A stretch of DNA of 64,000 nucleotides from Rhabdaerophilum sp. SD176 (lineage in GTDB: Bacteria > Pseudomonadota > Alphaproteobacteria > Rhizobiales > Beijerinckiaceae). Positions 1-9,771 of the stretch are shown here, one piece after another (within the stretch, counting starts at the first letter, position 1; the number at the start of each line of letters is the position of its first letter). The notes below the pieces were generated by a model, which was given only the letters and a program-made list of their open reading frames with translations, did not search any database and had not been told where the DNA came from. The translations under genes and the position numbers were made by a program. Where the stretch lies: assembly GCF_030143245.1 (NCBI RefSeq), contig NZ_JARJNS010000001.1, positions 434,001 through 498,000 on the forward strand. The letters run 5' to 3'.

Positions 1-2
1 CT

Positions 3-107
3 GCGTCTGCCGCCAGCAGCGACCTGTCGGCTGAAACCGAACAGCTCATTATGACTGACGATGCTGGAGTCGACGCCGCAGGTGAGAAGATTTTCAGCAT
101 AGACTAA
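3..107 (+). CDS. 3' end of an unidentified open frame (partial)
   Basis: The frame is open from the window edge to TAA and gives 34 residues. They form an acidic tail (DLSAETEQLIMTDDAG near the middle, ending KIFSID). Many alphaproteobacteria carry dprA directly upstream of topA, but the residues seen do not let me identify DprA. The codon use is less GC-biased than in the neighbours. The frame could be chance, since no start is visible. Confidence 0.3.
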   Translation, partial: ASAASSDLSAETEQLIMTDDAGVDAAGEKIFSID

Positions 108-268
108 CCGGACATGGTTTGAACGCCGTGACGAGGTTTGGACGAAACAGATTTAGATATCGTTCATACAGTAAGCGGCAGCAGGCCTGCGGGCGCCTTT
201 CCCGTGCGGCAGGACCTGTGCCGGCAGGGCATCGCCGCCTCCCTGTCCGGGCCGGACCACAACCCCAT

Positions 269-298
269 TTGACAAACGGGGCGCGCGCCGCCACTTAT
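269..298 (+). promoter_or_regulatory. Candidate promoter of topA
   Basis: A perfect -35 box TTGACA (269-274) is followed by an 18 bp spacer and ACTTAT (293-298) as a weak -10. Transcription would start near 305 and leave a leader of about 18 nt before the topA ATG at 323. The -10 is imperfect, so this is an inference from the sequence. Confidence 0.4.
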
Positions 299-322
299 CC
301 CGGCCGTTCGGAAGGGACATCC

Positions 323-3046
323 ATGGAAAACCGGGTCGTCATTGTCGAGTCGCCGTCAAAGGCGAAGACGATCAACAAATATCTCGGGCGTGGCTACGAG
401 GTCATCGCCTCCTATGGTCATGTCCGTGACCTGCCGTCGAAGGATGGCTCGGTGGATCCCGACAACGATTTCGCCATGATCTGGGAGGCGGATGGCCGCG
501 GCGCGAAGCAGATTGCCGCCATCGCCAGCGCCGTCAAGGATGCCGACCGCGTCATTCTCGCAACCGACCCGGATCGCGAGGGCGAGGCCATTTCCTGGCA
601 TCTGCTCGAAACGCTGCGCGCCCGCCGTGTCCTGAAGGACAAGCCGGTCGAGCGCGTTACCTTCAACGCCATCACCAAGGATGCCGTCGCCGCCGCAATG
701 GCCAATCCGCGCCAGATCGACCAGGCTTTGGTCGATGCCTATCTCGCCCGCCGGGCATTGGATTACCTCGTGGGTTTCCAGCTCTCGCCGGTGCTTTGGC
801 GCAAGCTGCCGGGCGCCCGCTCTGCCGGCCGGGTGCAATCGGTGGCGTTGCGGCTGGTCTGCGACCGCGAGGCCGAGATCGAGCGCTTTGTCACCCGCGA
901 ATACTGGTCGCTTGTCGCCCGGCTGGCGACGCCGCGCGGCGAGGAATTCGAGGCGCGGCTGGTCGGCGCCGACGGGAAGAAGATCAACCGGCTCGATATC
1001 GGCTCGGGCGCCGAGGCCGAGGCCTTCAAGGCGGCCCTGGCCGAAGCACGCTTCACCGTGGCCGCGCTCGAAGCCAAGCCGGCCAAGCGGCACCCGTTCC
1101 CGCCCTTCACCACCTCGACCCTGCAGCAGGAAGCCTCGCGCAAGCTTGGCTTTGCGCCGGCCACCACGATGCGGGTCGCCCAGAAGCTCTATGAGGGTGC
1201 AGATATCGGCGGCGAGACCACCGGCCTCATCACCTATATGCGAACCGACGGCGTCGATATCGCCCCGGAAGCCCGGGCGCAGGTCCGGGCCTTCATCGGC
1301 AAGGCCTTCGACAAGGATTACCTGCCTGAAGCGCCCCGCGCCTATTCGACCAAGGCGAAGAATGCGCAGGAAGCGCATGAATGCATCCGGCCGACCGATG
1401 CGTTCCGGGTGCCGAAATCCGTCCGGCCCTACCTTTCGGACGACGAGTTCCGCCTGTACGAGCTGATCTGGAAGCGGACTATCGCCAGCCAGATGGAAAG
1501 CGCGCGGCTGGAACGCACCACGGCGGATATCCTCGCCGAGGCCGGGCCGCGCCGGCTGGAGCTGCGCGCCACCGGGCAGGTCGTCCTGTTCGATGGCTTC
1601 CTTGCGCTCTACACCGAAACCTCGGATGACGAGGAAGACGAGGAAAACCGCCGCCTCCCGGCCATGAGCCGCGGCGAGGCCCTGGCGCGCAAGGCGCTGA
1701 ACGCGACCCAGCATTTCACCGAACCGCCGCCGCGCTATTCCGAGGCCAGCCTCATCAAACGCATGGAAGAACTCGGGATCGGCCGGCCCTCGACCTATGC
1801 CGCAACGCTCGCTGTCCTGCGCGATCGCGAATATGTGAAGATCGAGAAGAAGCGCCTCGTCCCCGAGGACAAGGGCCGCATCGTGACGGCTTTCCTCGAG
1901 AGCTTCTTCGCGAAATATGTCGAATACGATTTCACCGCCGATCTCGAGAATGATCTCGACCGCATCTCGAATGCGGAAGTGGACTGGCGCTCCGTGCTCC
2001 GGGATTTCTGGCGCGATTTCAAGGCCGCCATCGAGAGCGCCAAGGAGCAGCGCACGGCGACGGTGCTCGACGGGCTCAACGAGCATCTCGGCCCGATGCT
2101 GTTCCGCGATCGCGGCGATGGCACCGATCCGCGTATCTGCCCGAAATGCAGCAGCGGCCAGCTCTCGCTGAAACTCGGCAAGCTCGGCCCCTTCATCGGC
2201 TGTTCCAACTACCCCGAATGCCGCTTCACCCGTCCGCTTTCCGTTCCGAACGGCGAGGATGGCGAGGCCGAAGCCGGCGCTTCCGGCCCGCAGGTGCTGG
2301 GGACCGATCCGGCTTCGGGGCTCGAGGTCACGATCCGCGACGGGCGTTTCGGCCCGTATGTCCAGCTCGGCGAGGGCGAGAAGCCGAAGCGCGCCTCGCT
2401 CGCCAAGGGCATGACGATCAAGGATACCGACCTTGAAAAGGCGCTCTCGCTCCTGTCGCTGCCGCGCGAGGTTGGCCGCCACCCGGAGAGCGGCGAGGTT
2501 ATCCTGGCCGGGATCGGACGCTACGGTCCCTATGTCCAGCACGGCAAGACCTACGCCAATCTCGAGGGCCTCGACGATGTCTTCACCGTGGGGATCAACC
2601 GCGCCGTCGATCTGATCGCCACGAAGGAAGCCGGCGGTGCGCGGCGTTTCGGAAGGAATGCCGCAAATGCCGGCCGCATCATCGGCCAGCATCCGGATGG
2701 CGGCGACATCTCCGTCCGCGATGGCCGCTATGGGGCCTATGTGAACTGGGGCAGCGTGAATGCCACCATCCCCAAATCCGCCAACAAGGACGAGATCACG
2801 ATGGAGGCCGCCCTCGGCCTGATCGCGGCCCGGATCGAGGCGACGGGCGGCGTGGCGAAGCCGGCGCGCGGCAAGGCCCGGGCCGCGCCGAAGGCTGCCG
2901 CCAAATCGGCACCCAAAGCAGCCGGCGAGAAAAAGGCGGCAACCGGCAAGACCCCGGCCAAAGGCAAGACCCCGGCCAAAGGCAAGACCCCGACCAAGGC
3001 TTCGGCCAAGGGCAAGGGCACGGGCTCGGGCAACACCGAGACCTGA
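323..3046 (+). CDS. topA: DNA topoisomerase I (type IA)
   Basis: A 907-residue type IA topoisomerase that relaxes negative supercoils by cutting one strand. The N-terminus (VVIVESPSKAKTINKYL) opens the TOPRIM domain, whose acidic motif TDPDREGEAISWH follows. The catalytic tyrosine is Tyr305 in GLITYMRTD. A four-cysteine zinc ribbon begins at Cys606 (CPKC...GCSNYPEC). Three repeats of the C-terminal topoisomerase type (GRFGPYVQ, GRYGPYVQ, GRYGAYV) follow. The last 60 residues or so are a Lys/Ala/Pro-rich tail with tandem KGKTPA units. The frame is open further upstream to 119, but the ATG at 323 begins exactly where the family begins. Expected essential housekeeping enzyme. Confidence 0.97.
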   Translation: MENRVVIVESPSKAKTINKYLGRGYEVIASYGHVRDLPSKDGSVDPDNDFAMIWEADGRGAKQIAAIASAVKDADRVILATDPDREGEAISWHLLETLRARRVLKDKPVERVTFNAITKDAVAAAMANPRQIDQALVDAYLARRALDYLVGFQLSPVLWRKLPGARSAGRVQSVALRLVCDREAEIERFVTREYWSLVARLATPRGEEFEARLVGADGKKINRLDIGSGAEAEAFKAALAEARFTVAALEAKPAKRHPFPPFTTSTLQQEASRKLGFAPATTMRVAQKLYEGADIGGETTGLITYMRTDGVDIAPEARAQVRAFIGKAFDKDYLPEAPRAYSTKAKNAQEAHECIRPTDAFRVPKSVRPYLSDDEFRLYELIWKRTIASQMESARLERTTADILAEAGPRRLELRATGQVVLFDGFLALYTETSDDEEDEENRRLPAMSRGEALARKALNATQHFTEPPPRYSEASLIKRMEELGIGRPSTYAATLAVLRDREYVKIEKKRLVPEDKGRIVTAFLESFFAKYVEYDFTADLENDLDRISNAEVDWRSVLRDFWRDFKAAIESAKEQRTATVLDGLNEHLGPMLFRDRGDGTDPRICPKCSSGQLSLKLGKLGPFIGCSNYPECRFTRPLSVPNGEDGEAEAGASGPQVLGTDPASGLEVTIRDGRFGPYVQLGEGEKPKRASLAKGMTIKDTDLEKALSLLSLPREVGRHPESGEVILAGIGRYGPYVQHGKTYANLEGLDDVFTVGINRAVDLIATKEAGGARRFGRNAANAGRIIGQHPDGGDISVRDGRYGAYVNWGSVNATIPKSANKDEITMEAALGLIAARIEATGGVAKPARGKARAAPKAAAKSAPKAAGEKKAATGKTPAKGKTPAKGKTPTKASAKGKGTGSGNTET

Positions 3047-3129
3047 CCGCATCATCAGGGCGGGAAAACTCCCCTGGCCTGTCCCTCCCCGCCGGGGCGT
3101 GAAACAATCCGCGCCGGGGGGACGATTCG

Positions 3130-3480
3130 ATGCTCGAAGGCCTGACGATCCTGATTTTCCTGCAATTCACCGGCGAGCTGATCGCCGGGGTGACGCGCCT
3201 TCCGATCCCCGGCCCGGTCATCGGACTTGCGCTGCTGGCGGGCTTCGCGCTCTGGCGCGGGCGGATGCCCGAGCCGGTGATCGTCGCCGGCGACGCGATC
3301 CTGCGGCACCTCTCGCTGCTCTTCGTGCCGGCCGGCGTCGGCCTGATCGCCTTCGGTGATCGCCTGGCCCGCGAGGGCCTGCTGATCGTGATCGTGCTGG
3401 TCCTCTCCACGGCCATCACCATGACGGTGACGGCCCTCGTCTTCCGGGCTCTGACGCGGGATGACGGGGACGCGGCATGA
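3130..3480 (+). CDS. LrgA/CidA family holin-like membrane protein
   Basis: A 116-residue hydrophobic protein with about four membrane segments. It carries the family signature around LPIPGPVIGLALL (residues 23-35) and LSLLFVPAGVGLIAF (about 61-75). LrgA/CidA proteins are described as holin-like membrane proteins; roles in autolysis control or in pyruvate/small-acid transport have been proposed. Its stop overlaps the start of the LrgB gene by ATGA (3477-3480), so the two are translationally coupled, as is usual for this pair. A GGGGGGA ribosome site precedes the ATG at 3130. No dedicated LytTR or LysR regulator lies next to it. Confidence 0.88.
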   Translation: MLEGLTILIFLQFTGELIAGVTRLPIPGPVIGLALLAGFALWRGRMPEPVIVAGDAILRHLSLLFVPAGVGLIAFGDRLAREGLLIVIVLVLSTAITMTVTALVFRALTRDDGDAA

Positions 3481-4205
3481 CCCTGCGCAGCCTCGACCCT
3501 TCCGCCTTCTGGATCTATCTCGCCGAGCAGCCGCTCTTCTTCCTCGCGATCACCCTCGCCGCCTATCTCGTCGGCGACCGGATCGCCGCCGCCACGCGCC
3601 GCCATCCTTTGGCCAACCCGGTTCTGATCGCCATCCTGCTTGTCGGCACAGCCCTGCTGGTCTCGGGCACCTCCCATGCCCGCTATTTCGAGGGCGCGCG
3701 CTTCGTCCATGTGCTGCTCGGCCCGGCCACCGTGGCGCTGGCCCTTCCGATCTGGCGCAACCGTGCCCTGATCGCCCGGCATTGGCGGGCCATCGGTGCC
3801 GCGCTCGGGATCGGCGCGCTGGTGGGTATCGGCAGTACGCTGATCCTGGCCCGGCTTCTCGGCCTGTCCGGCGCCACGCTTGCCTCGCTGGCGCCGAAAT
3901 CGGTGACAGCCGCCATCGCCATGGGCATTGCCGAGCAGGTCGGCGGCACTCCGCCGCTCACCGCCGTCCTCGTCATCGCCACCGGCATTCTCGGGGCGGT
4001 GATGGTCACGCCGCTGATGAACCTGCTCCGGATCCGCGATTATGCCGCGCGCGGCTTCGCCGTAGGGATCGCCGCCCATGGCATCGGCACCGCGCGGGCG
4101 CTTCAGGTCAACGAGAAGGCCGGCGCCTATGCCGCCCTCGGCATGGCGCTGAACGGGCTGGTCACAGCCATTCTCGTGCCGCTGCTGCTCTTCCTCTTCC
4201 GATAG
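3477..4205 (+). CDS. LrgB family membrane protein
   Basis: A 242-residue polytopic membrane protein, close to the usual length of LrgB/YohK proteins. The conserved block LAPKSVTAAIAMGIAEQVGG lies near residues 138-157, and the later GIAAHGIGTARAL block near 196-208 is also typical. It overlaps the upstream LrgA-like gene by four bases and probably works with it in the inner membrane. The pair sits between topA and rnr, two nucleic-acid housekeeping genes. No functional link to those is evident from sequence. Confidence 0.9.
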   Translation: MTLRSLDPSAFWIYLAEQPLFFLAITLAAYLVGDRIAAATRRHPLANPVLIAILLVGTALLVSGTSHARYFEGARFVHVLLGPATVALALPIWRNRALIARHWRAIGAALGIGALVGIGSTLILARLLGLSGATLASLAPKSVTAAIAMGIAEQVGGTPPLTAVLVIATGILGAVMVTPLMNLLRIRDYAARGFAVGIAAHGIGTARALQVNEKAGAYAALGMALNGLVTAILVPLLLFLFR

Positions 4206-4215
4206 GGCGCGGGCT

Positions 4216-6612
4216 GTGCGAGAAGGAGGCATGTCGCGCTTGCCCCGCTCCCTGGCCCCCCGCCGGCAACCGAAATCTCCGGAATCACGGCCCTTTCCAA
4301 GCCGCGAGGAGATCCTCGCCTTCATTGCCTCGGCGAAAACCAAGGTCGGCAAACGGGAAATCGCCCGCGAATTCGGGATGAACCCCGCCGCCAAGATCAT
4401 GCTCAAGCGCCTGCTGAAGGAATGGGAGGCCGAAGGCACGCTGGAACGCAAGCGTGGCGCGCTGCATTCGGCTGGCCAGCTTCCGCCTGTGGTGGTAGCG
4501 GACATTATCGGCCGGGATGTCGACGGCGACTTCATCGCGATTCCCGCCGAATGGGATCCCTCGCGCGGCGAGCCGCCCCGCATCGTGCTGCCCCTGCCCC
4601 GCCGTTCGCGCGAACAGGGCCCGGCACCGGGCATCAACGACCGCGTGCTGATGCGCGTCGAGCCCGCCGACGAGGAGGATGGCCCGGATTACACCGGCAA
4701 GGTGATCAAGGTCCTGTCCAACCAGGCCAAGCGTGCTGTCGGAATTTTTCGCGCCGACAAGGATGGTGGCGGACGCCTGATCCCGATCGACAAGAAAGCC
4801 AAGGGCGTCGAGATCCTGATCCCGCCCGGCCAGTCGGCCGGCGAGGCCGAGGATGGCGACCTGATCGCCGTGGAAATCGGTCGCGACCACCGGCTCGGGC
4901 TCAAGACCGGCCGCGTGCGCGAGCGGCTCGGATCGACCAAAAGCGAGCGCGCCATCTCGCTGATCGCGATCCACACGCATGAAATCCCGCATGTCTTTTC
5001 GGAAGCAGCCCTGCGCGAGGCGGAGCAGGCCGAGGAGGCCACGCTTGCCGGCCGCGAGGATTGGCGCCCCATCCCGCTGATCACCATCGACCCGGCGGAT
5101 GCGAAGGACCATGACGATGCCGTTCATGCCGAGCCGGATCCCGATCCGGACAATCTCGGCGGTTTCATCCTGCATATCGCCATCGCCGATGTGGCGCATT
5201 ACGTCCGGCCCGGCTCCGCGCTGGACCGCGAGGCGCTGACCCGCGGCAACTCTGTCTATTTCCCGGACCGCGTGGTGCCGATGCTGCCGGAGCGGATCTC
5301 GAATGATCTCTGCTCGCTCAAGCCGCTGGTCAACCGCGCGGCACTCGGGTTGCGGGTGGTGATCAGCGCGCGCGGCGAGAAGCGCGGCCATTCCTTCCAC
5401 CGCGTGCTGATGCGCTCGGCTGCCAAGCTCGCCTACCAGCAGGCCCAGACCGCGATAGACGGCACGCTAGATGATATCACCGGCCCGCTCATCAAGCCGG
5501 TCCTGACCCCGCTCTGGCGCGCCTACGAGGCGCTCAAGATCGCCCGCGATGCCCGCGAGCCGCTCGAACTCGATCTGCCGGAACGCAAGCTCGTGCTCGA
5601 CGTGCAGGGTCATGTGGCCGATGTGATCGTACCGCAGCGGCTGGATGCGCATCGCCTGATCGAGGAATTCATGATCCTCGCCAATGTCTGCGCGGCGGAA
5701 ACCCTCGAAAAGGCGCGGATCCCGCTGCTCTACCGGATCCATGACAACCCGAGCCTCGAGAAGATGCAGGGGTTGCGCACCTTCCTCGAGAGCATCGCCA
5801 TCTCCCTGCCGAAGCAGGGCGCGCTGAGGCCGGACCTGTTCAACCGCATCCTTGCGCGAGTGAAGGACGGCCCGAATGCCACGCTCTGCAACGAGGTGAT
5901 CCTGCGTTCGCAGGCCCAGGCCGAATACAGCCCCGACAATATCGGCCATTTCGGCCTCAACCTCCGTCGCTACGCGCACTTTACCTCCCCGATCCGCCGC
6001 TATTCGGACCTGATCGTCCATCGCGGGCTGATCCGCGCGCTCGGCTTTGGCAAGGACGGCCTGCCCGACATCACCGTCGAGGCCATGCGCGAAATCGGCG
6101 CGCAGATCTCGGCCGCCGAACGCCGCGCCATGGCAGCCGAACGCGAGACGGTCGACCGGCTGATCGCGCTCTACCTCGTCGATCGCGTCGGCGAGAGCTT
6201 CCGCGGCCGTATTGCCGGCGTGACGCGGGCGGGGCTGTTCGTCAAACTGGACAAGACAGGCGCCGATGGCTTCATCCCTGCCGGCAGCCTCGGCGACGAT
6301 TTCTTCCGCCATGATGAGGCCGCCCATGCCCTGACCGGCGCGCGGACAGGCGAAAGCTATCGCCTCGGCGACAGCGTCAATGTCCGGCTGGTCGAGGCCC
6401 AGCCCATGGCCGGCGCGCTGCGCTTTGAAATGCTGAGCGAGGGGCGCTACGTCAAGGTCACGCGCGGCAAGGGCCGAAATGGCAAGATGAGCAGCACCAA
6501 GCCGGCCTTGCGCGAGAATGCGGAACATGGTTCAAGGCGAAACGCATTCACAAAACCCGATATGAGCAAGCCGTCCGGTCGGCGCAATCGCCGCGGATGG
6601 GTGGAGGACTGA
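4216..6612 (+). CDS. rnr: Ribonuclease R (RNB family 3'-5' exoribonuclease)
   Basis: A processive 3'-5' exonuclease that degrades structured RNA. The order is an N-terminal winged-helix region (about 25-80), cold-shock-like domains (about 90-250), the RNB catalytic domain with DPADAKDHDD at residues 292-301 supplying the metal-binding aspartates, a C-terminal S1 domain (about 640-720, GRIAGVTRAGLFVKL) and a basic tail. Length (798 if GTG 4216 is used) fits the family. The start is uncertain. A strong AGGAGG at 4224-4229 is only one base from the ATG at 4231, too close to serve it, and would better suit the TTG at 4240. The GTG at 4216 has only a weak site upstream. Confidence 0.95.
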   Translation: MREGGMSRLPRSLAPRRQPKSPESRPFPSREEILAFIASAKTKVGKREIAREFGMNPAAKIMLKRLLKEWEAEGTLERKRGALHSAGQLPPVVVADIIGRDVDGDFIAIPAEWDPSRGEPPRIVLPLPRRSREQGPAPGINDRVLMRVEPADEEDGPDYTGKVIKVLSNQAKRAVGIFRADKDGGGRLIPIDKKAKGVEILIPPGQSAGEAEDGDLIAVEIGRDHRLGLKTGRVRERLGSTKSERAISLIAIHTHEIPHVFSEAALREAEQAEEATLAGREDWRPIPLITIDPADAKDHDDAVHAEPDPDPDNLGGFILHIAIADVAHYVRPGSALDREALTRGNSVYFPDRVVPMLPERISNDLCSLKPLVNRAALGLRVVISARGEKRGHSFHRVLMRSAAKLAYQQAQTAIDGTLDDITGPLIKPVLTPLWRAYEALKIARDAREPLELDLPERKLVLDVQGHVADVIVPQRLDAHRLIEEFMILANVCAAETLEKARIPLLYRIHDNPSLEKMQGLRTFLESIAISLPKQGALRPDLFNRILARVKDGPNATLCNEVILRSQAQAEYSPDNIGHFGLNLRRYAHFTSPIRRYSDLIVHRGLIRALGFGKDGLPDITVEAMREIGAQISAAERRAMAAERETVDRLIALYLVDRVGESFRGRIAGVTRAGLFVKLDKTGADGFIPAGSLGDDFFRHDEAAHALTGARTGESYRLGDSVNVRLVEAQPMAGALRFEMLSEGRYVKVTRGKGRNGKMSSTKPALRENAEHGSRRNAFTKPDMSKPSGRRNRRGWVED

Positions 6613-7044
6613 ATGGAATACGGCACAAAGGGCGCGGCTGCGCTCGAAAAGCGGGACTGGAAGCAGGCCATTGGCCGCGGCTTCCGCTGCACTTGCCCGC
6701 AATGCGGGCAGGGCCACCTCTTCGCCAGCTTCCTCAAGGTTGCGCCGGCCTGCGATTCCTGCGGCGAGCAACTGGATGGCCACCGGGCGGATGACATGCC
6801 GGCCTATATCACCATCACGATTGTCGGCCATATCATCGTCGGGCTGAACCTGTTCTTCGAGCGTGCGGCTGAATGGCCGATGTGGTGGCACATGGTGCTC
6901 TGGCCGGTCCTGACCATCATCATGACCCTGCTCATCATGCAGCCGGTCAAGGGGGCACTGGTCGGCTACCAATGGGCGTTGCGGATGCACGGCTTCGACC
7001 CCGAGGGGGACATCCACGAGATCCGAACGGCCGCCAAGCCCTGA
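6613..7044 (+). CDS. DUF983 family zinc-ribbon membrane protein
   Basis: A 143-residue protein whose ATG directly follows the rnr stop codon, so it is probably co-transcribed. A zinc-ribbon pair CPQCGQGHLF (about residues 29-38) and CDSCGEQL (about 51-58) is followed by two membrane helices (about 65-90 and 95-120). This matches the DUF983 family, common in alphaproteobacteria next to rnr and a NUDIX gene. The molecular role is unknown; the cytoplasmic zinc ribbon could bind a partner. Confidence 0.88.
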   Translation: MEYGTKGAAALEKRDWKQAIGRGFRCTCPQCGQGHLFASFLKVAPACDSCGEQLDGHRADDMPAYITITIVGHIIVGLNLFFERAAEWPMWWHMVLWPVLTIIMTLLIMQPVKGALVGYQWALRMHGFDPEGDIHEIRTAAKP

Positions 7045-7055
7045 AGCCTGCCCGC

Positions 7056-7817
7056 ATGTCCGCCGAAACGCTCCTCTCCGAAGACGAGAAGCTGGCCCGC
7101 CTGACGGGCGAGGCCCGCGACCGGCGTTGGGCCAATGTGCGGCCCGTCGATGCCGCTACGCTGATCATCGTGGACCGCACCGGCAAGGAGCCGCGGGTCC
7201 TCATGGGCAAGCGGCATCCCAACCACAAATTCATGCCGGACAAGTTCGTCTTCCCCGGCGGCCGGATGGAAAGCCAGGATGCGCGGATCCCGGTCGAAAG
7301 TGAATTGCGCGACGAGGTCGTGGCTGCCCTGCTTGCCCGCACGCCGCGGGCCACAGCGCAGCGGGCGCGGCGCCTCGCGCTGGCGGCGATCCGCGAGACC
7401 TTCGAGGAAACCGGCCTCGTTATCGGCCTGCCCTGCGCCCTGTCGCGCACCTTGCCGGACGGGCCCTGGCAGGAATTCGCCGCGACCGGCCACCTGCCGG
7501 ATCTCAGCGCGGTGCACTATCTCGCCCGCGCGATCACCCCGCCGAAGCGGCCGAAACGGTTCGACACCCGCTTCTTCGTCGTGGATTCGGGGGCGATCCG
7601 CCACAATGTCGGCACGCGGGTCGGACCGGAGGCGGAACTGACCGAACTCGCCTGGCTGACTTTGCGCGAGACGGCCGATCTGCCGCTTCCCGCAATCACC
7701 CGCGTGATCCTGACCGATCTCGATGAGCAGATCCGCGCCGGCATGATCGGCCATCGGCACGCGATTCCGTTCTACTATGAGCGACAGCGCGTCTTCCGGC
7801 GTGACCTGATCGACTGA
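7056..7817 (+). CDS. NUDIX family hydrolase
   Basis: A 253-residue NUDIX protein. The phosphohydrolase box is GGRMESQD then AAIRETFEETGL (about residues 70-77 and 112-123), with a stretch of about 35 residues between the glycine pair and the REXXEE part. This split box is known in the NUDT7/NUDT19-like subgroup. The catalytic glutamates are intact. The substrate cannot be read from the sequence; nucleoside diphosphate derivatives or CoA esters are the family's usual substrates. The ATG at 7056 lies 11 bases after the DUF983 stop, so this is the last gene of the rnr cluster. Confidence 0.85.
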   Translation: MSAETLLSEDEKLARLTGEARDRRWANVRPVDAATLIIVDRTGKEPRVLMGKRHPNHKFMPDKFVFPGGRMESQDARIPVESELRDEVVAALLARTPRATAQRARRLALAAIRETFEETGLVIGLPCALSRTLPDGPWQEFAATGHLPDLSAVHYLARAITPPKRPKRFDTRFFVVDSGAIRHNVGTRVGPEAELTELAWLTLRETADLPLPAITRVILTDLDEQIRAGMIGHRHAIPFYYERQRVFRRDLID

Positions 7818-7837
7818 TCCGGGCCGGCAACGGGCCT

Positions 7838-8461
7838 TCAGAACAACCCCTTGGGGATGCTGTCCTCGGCACCGCCGGGCAGCGGCTTGGGCTTGAGCCC
7901 TTTCGGCAGCTCGAACAGGGCGACAGGCTGGGTCTCGCGCAGGAGGCGTTGGGCCACGCCCTGCCCGTTGCCGAAATCCACCATGACCGGGATGCCATCG
8001 GCTGTCACGCAGAGCGTCTGGCCGCCGGCCGAGAATTCCCGGCAGGATTCGCCGACAATCGTCCGGATCTCGCCGATCTGCTCGGGCTGGAAGGCGCCGA
8101 TCGGGGCCGTTTTCCCCGCGAAGGCGCCTTTCGTCCCGTTGGCGACCAGCACCACGATATGCCCCTTGGCGAGGTCACGATGCATGGTCTGCTCGGAACC
8201 ATCCAGCATGTCGATGCGCAGCCGTTGCGTCGCGCCGTGATAGCGGAAACGCAGCATTTTCGAGCCCGGCTGGAGGGTCCAGTCCATCTCGAAATCACTT
8301 TTGCCGAACAGGACCGGGTTGCTCGCCTGGGCAAGGGCAGCTTCCGGCAGGAAGGCACAGGCCGCCAGCGCAAGGCCGGCCAACAGCCGGCCCGGCTTTG
8401 CGCCGCACCGTCGCAGGAACGACGGAAAACCATGCCAGGAGGAGGACAGGATACGAATCAT
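7838..8461 (-). CDS. Secreted (periplasmic) protein, possibly DUF4412-like
   Basis: A 207-residue protein with a long basic N-terminus and a hydrophobic signal segment ending in PEAALAQA (cleavage near residue 45). The mature part has repeated beta-strand patterns (FEMDWTLQPGSKMLRFRY, TQRLRIDML, HIVVLVANG) and two cysteines (ESCREF and TLCVTA). The strand pattern recalls outer-membrane lipoprotein-sorting-like or DUF4412 proteins, but I cannot assign a family with certainty. It converges on the NUDIX gene and is transcribed divergently from the MFS gene. The ATG at 8461 was chosen because the signal peptide begins there. Confidence 0.7.
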   Translation of the reverse strand: MIRILSSSWHGFPSFLRRCGAKPGRLLAGLALAACAFLPEAALAQASNPVLFGKSDFEMDWTLQPGSKMLRFRYHGATQRLRIDMLDGSEQTMHRDLAKGHIVVLVANGTKGAFAGKTAPIGAFQPEQIGEIRTIVGESCREFSAGGQTLCVTADGIPVMVDFGNGQGVAQRLLRETQPVALFELPKGLKPKPLPGGAEDSIPKGLF

Positions 8462-8576
8462 CCTCGCGAGGGTATGTCCAAACCCGGAAAATGCCGAGAC
8501 TTTTGACCAAGGCTCACCAAGGATTGCTTCCTGCCCTCGCGAAAGCCACAGTGTCGTCCCGCCGCCGGAGCCTGCC

Positions 8577-9731
8577 ATGACCGAAATCGCCCCGTCCCAG
8601 CAACCGCGCGTCATCGCGGCGGCGATCCTGCTGGTCACGCTGGTCGGCGTGTCGCTGGCGCTGTCGAACCCGCTCCTTTCGCTCGAAATGGAGCGCTGGG
8701 GCCTGTCCAGCACCATTGCCGGGCTGACGGCCTCGGCCGCCGGGCTCGGTACCGTGCTGGCCGTCCCGCTCGTTCCACGCACGGCCCGCCGGCTTGGCGT
8801 CCCGCTGACGCTCGGCCTCTCGCTGGTCGCGGCTTCGGGCGGCATGATCCTCTTCTGGCTCTGGCAGGATGTCTGGGCATGGACGGCCCTGCGCTTCCTG
8901 CTGGGCTGCGCGATCGGCGTGGTCTTCACGCTGTCGGAATTCTGGATCAATGCCGCTGCCGATCCTGCCCGGCGCGGCACGATCATGGGCATCTATGCCA
9001 CGGCGCTCTATGCCGGATTTGCCAGCGGCCCCCTGCTGCTCGCCCTCTCGGGCACGACCGGCTTTGCGCCCTATGCCCTCACGGCTTTGCTGATCGCCCT
9101 CGGCCTGATCCCACTGCTCCTCGCCGGAAAGAATACGCCGCGCGTCGACCAGCCGGCCTCGCATTCCGTCCTGCGCTTCGTGATTGCCGTGCCGACCGCG
9201 ACGTTCGGCGCCCTCATCTTCGGCGCGGCGGAAACAGGAATCATTGTCCAGTTGCCGGTCCACAATGTCCGGCTCGGCTACCCGGAACAGGATGCTGCCC
9301 TGCTCCTCTCCGCCTTCACGCTCGGCAATGTGCTGATGCAGATGCCGCTCGGCTGGCTGTCCGACCGGATGGACCGGCGGGTGCTGCTGTTCATCCTCGC
9401 CACGAGTTCAGCCCTTCTCGCCCTGACCTTGCCATTCGGGCCGCCGGGCTTCTGGTCGTTCTCTTTCCTGCTCTTCCTGCTCGGCGGGGCCTCCGGCGCG
9501 ATCTACACCGTCGGGCTTGCGCATCTCGGCGCGCGTTTTTCGGGGGCTGATCTCGCGGCCGCCAATGCCGCCTTCGTGCTTCTGTATTCGGTGGGGCTGA
9601 TGATCGGCCCGCCGGTGATCGGCCTGGGCATGGACCATCTCGGCCGTCTCGGCCTGCCGGTGGCAATGACGGCCATGTTCGGGCTCTATGCCCTGCTGGT
9701 CCTCGCACGGATGCGCAGCGGCCCGCGATGA
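8577..9731 (+). CDS. Major facilitator superfamily transporter (YcaD-like)
   Basis: A 384-residue protein with about twelve hydrophobic segments. The typical MFS inter-helix motif [10 protein letters not shown] lies near residue 260, between helices 8 and 9 in this compact architecture. Overall length and layout resemble the YcaD group, but the substrate is unknown. The frame is open upstream to 8301; the ATG at 8577 is preferred because the first membrane helix starts about 12 residues later. Such an MFS gene often neighbours rpmG in Hyphomicrobiales. Confidence 0.85.
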   Translation: MTEIAPSQQPRVIAAAILLVTLVGVSLALSNPLLSLEMERWGLSSTIAGLTASAAGLGTVLAVPLVPRTARRLGVPLTLGLSLVAASGGMILFWLWQDVWAWTALRFLLGCAIGVVFTLSEFWINAAADPARRGTIMGIYATALYAGFASGPLLLALSGTTGFAPYALTALLIALGLIPLLLAGKNTPRVDQPASHSVLRFVIAVPTATFGALIFGAAETGIIVQLPVHNVRLGYPEQDAALLLSAFTLGNVLMQMPLGWLSDRMDRRVLLFILATSSALLALTLPFGPPGFWSFSFLLFLLGGASGAIYTVGLAHLGARFSGADLAAANAAFVLLYSVGLMIGPPVIGLGMDHLGRLGLPVAMTAMFGLYALLVLARMRSGPR

Positions 9732-9771
9732 GCGCGCTGCACTTTCTCGGCTCCAGCCCGACCGTTTGGGC

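Noticed and set aside
2941-3000. Short tandem repeats at the topA end as a CRISPR or VNTR
   Set aside because: They are in-frame codons of the Lys-rich tail (repeats of KGKTPA) without spacers.
356-3055. 899-codon antisense frame over topA
   Set aside because: It lies wholly opposite topA, with composition expected for the reverse strand of a GC-rich gene and no recognisable domain.
2796-4637. 613-codon minus-strand frame across topA, LrgA/LrgB and rnr
   Set aside because: Spans several real genes on the other strand, low-complexity translation.
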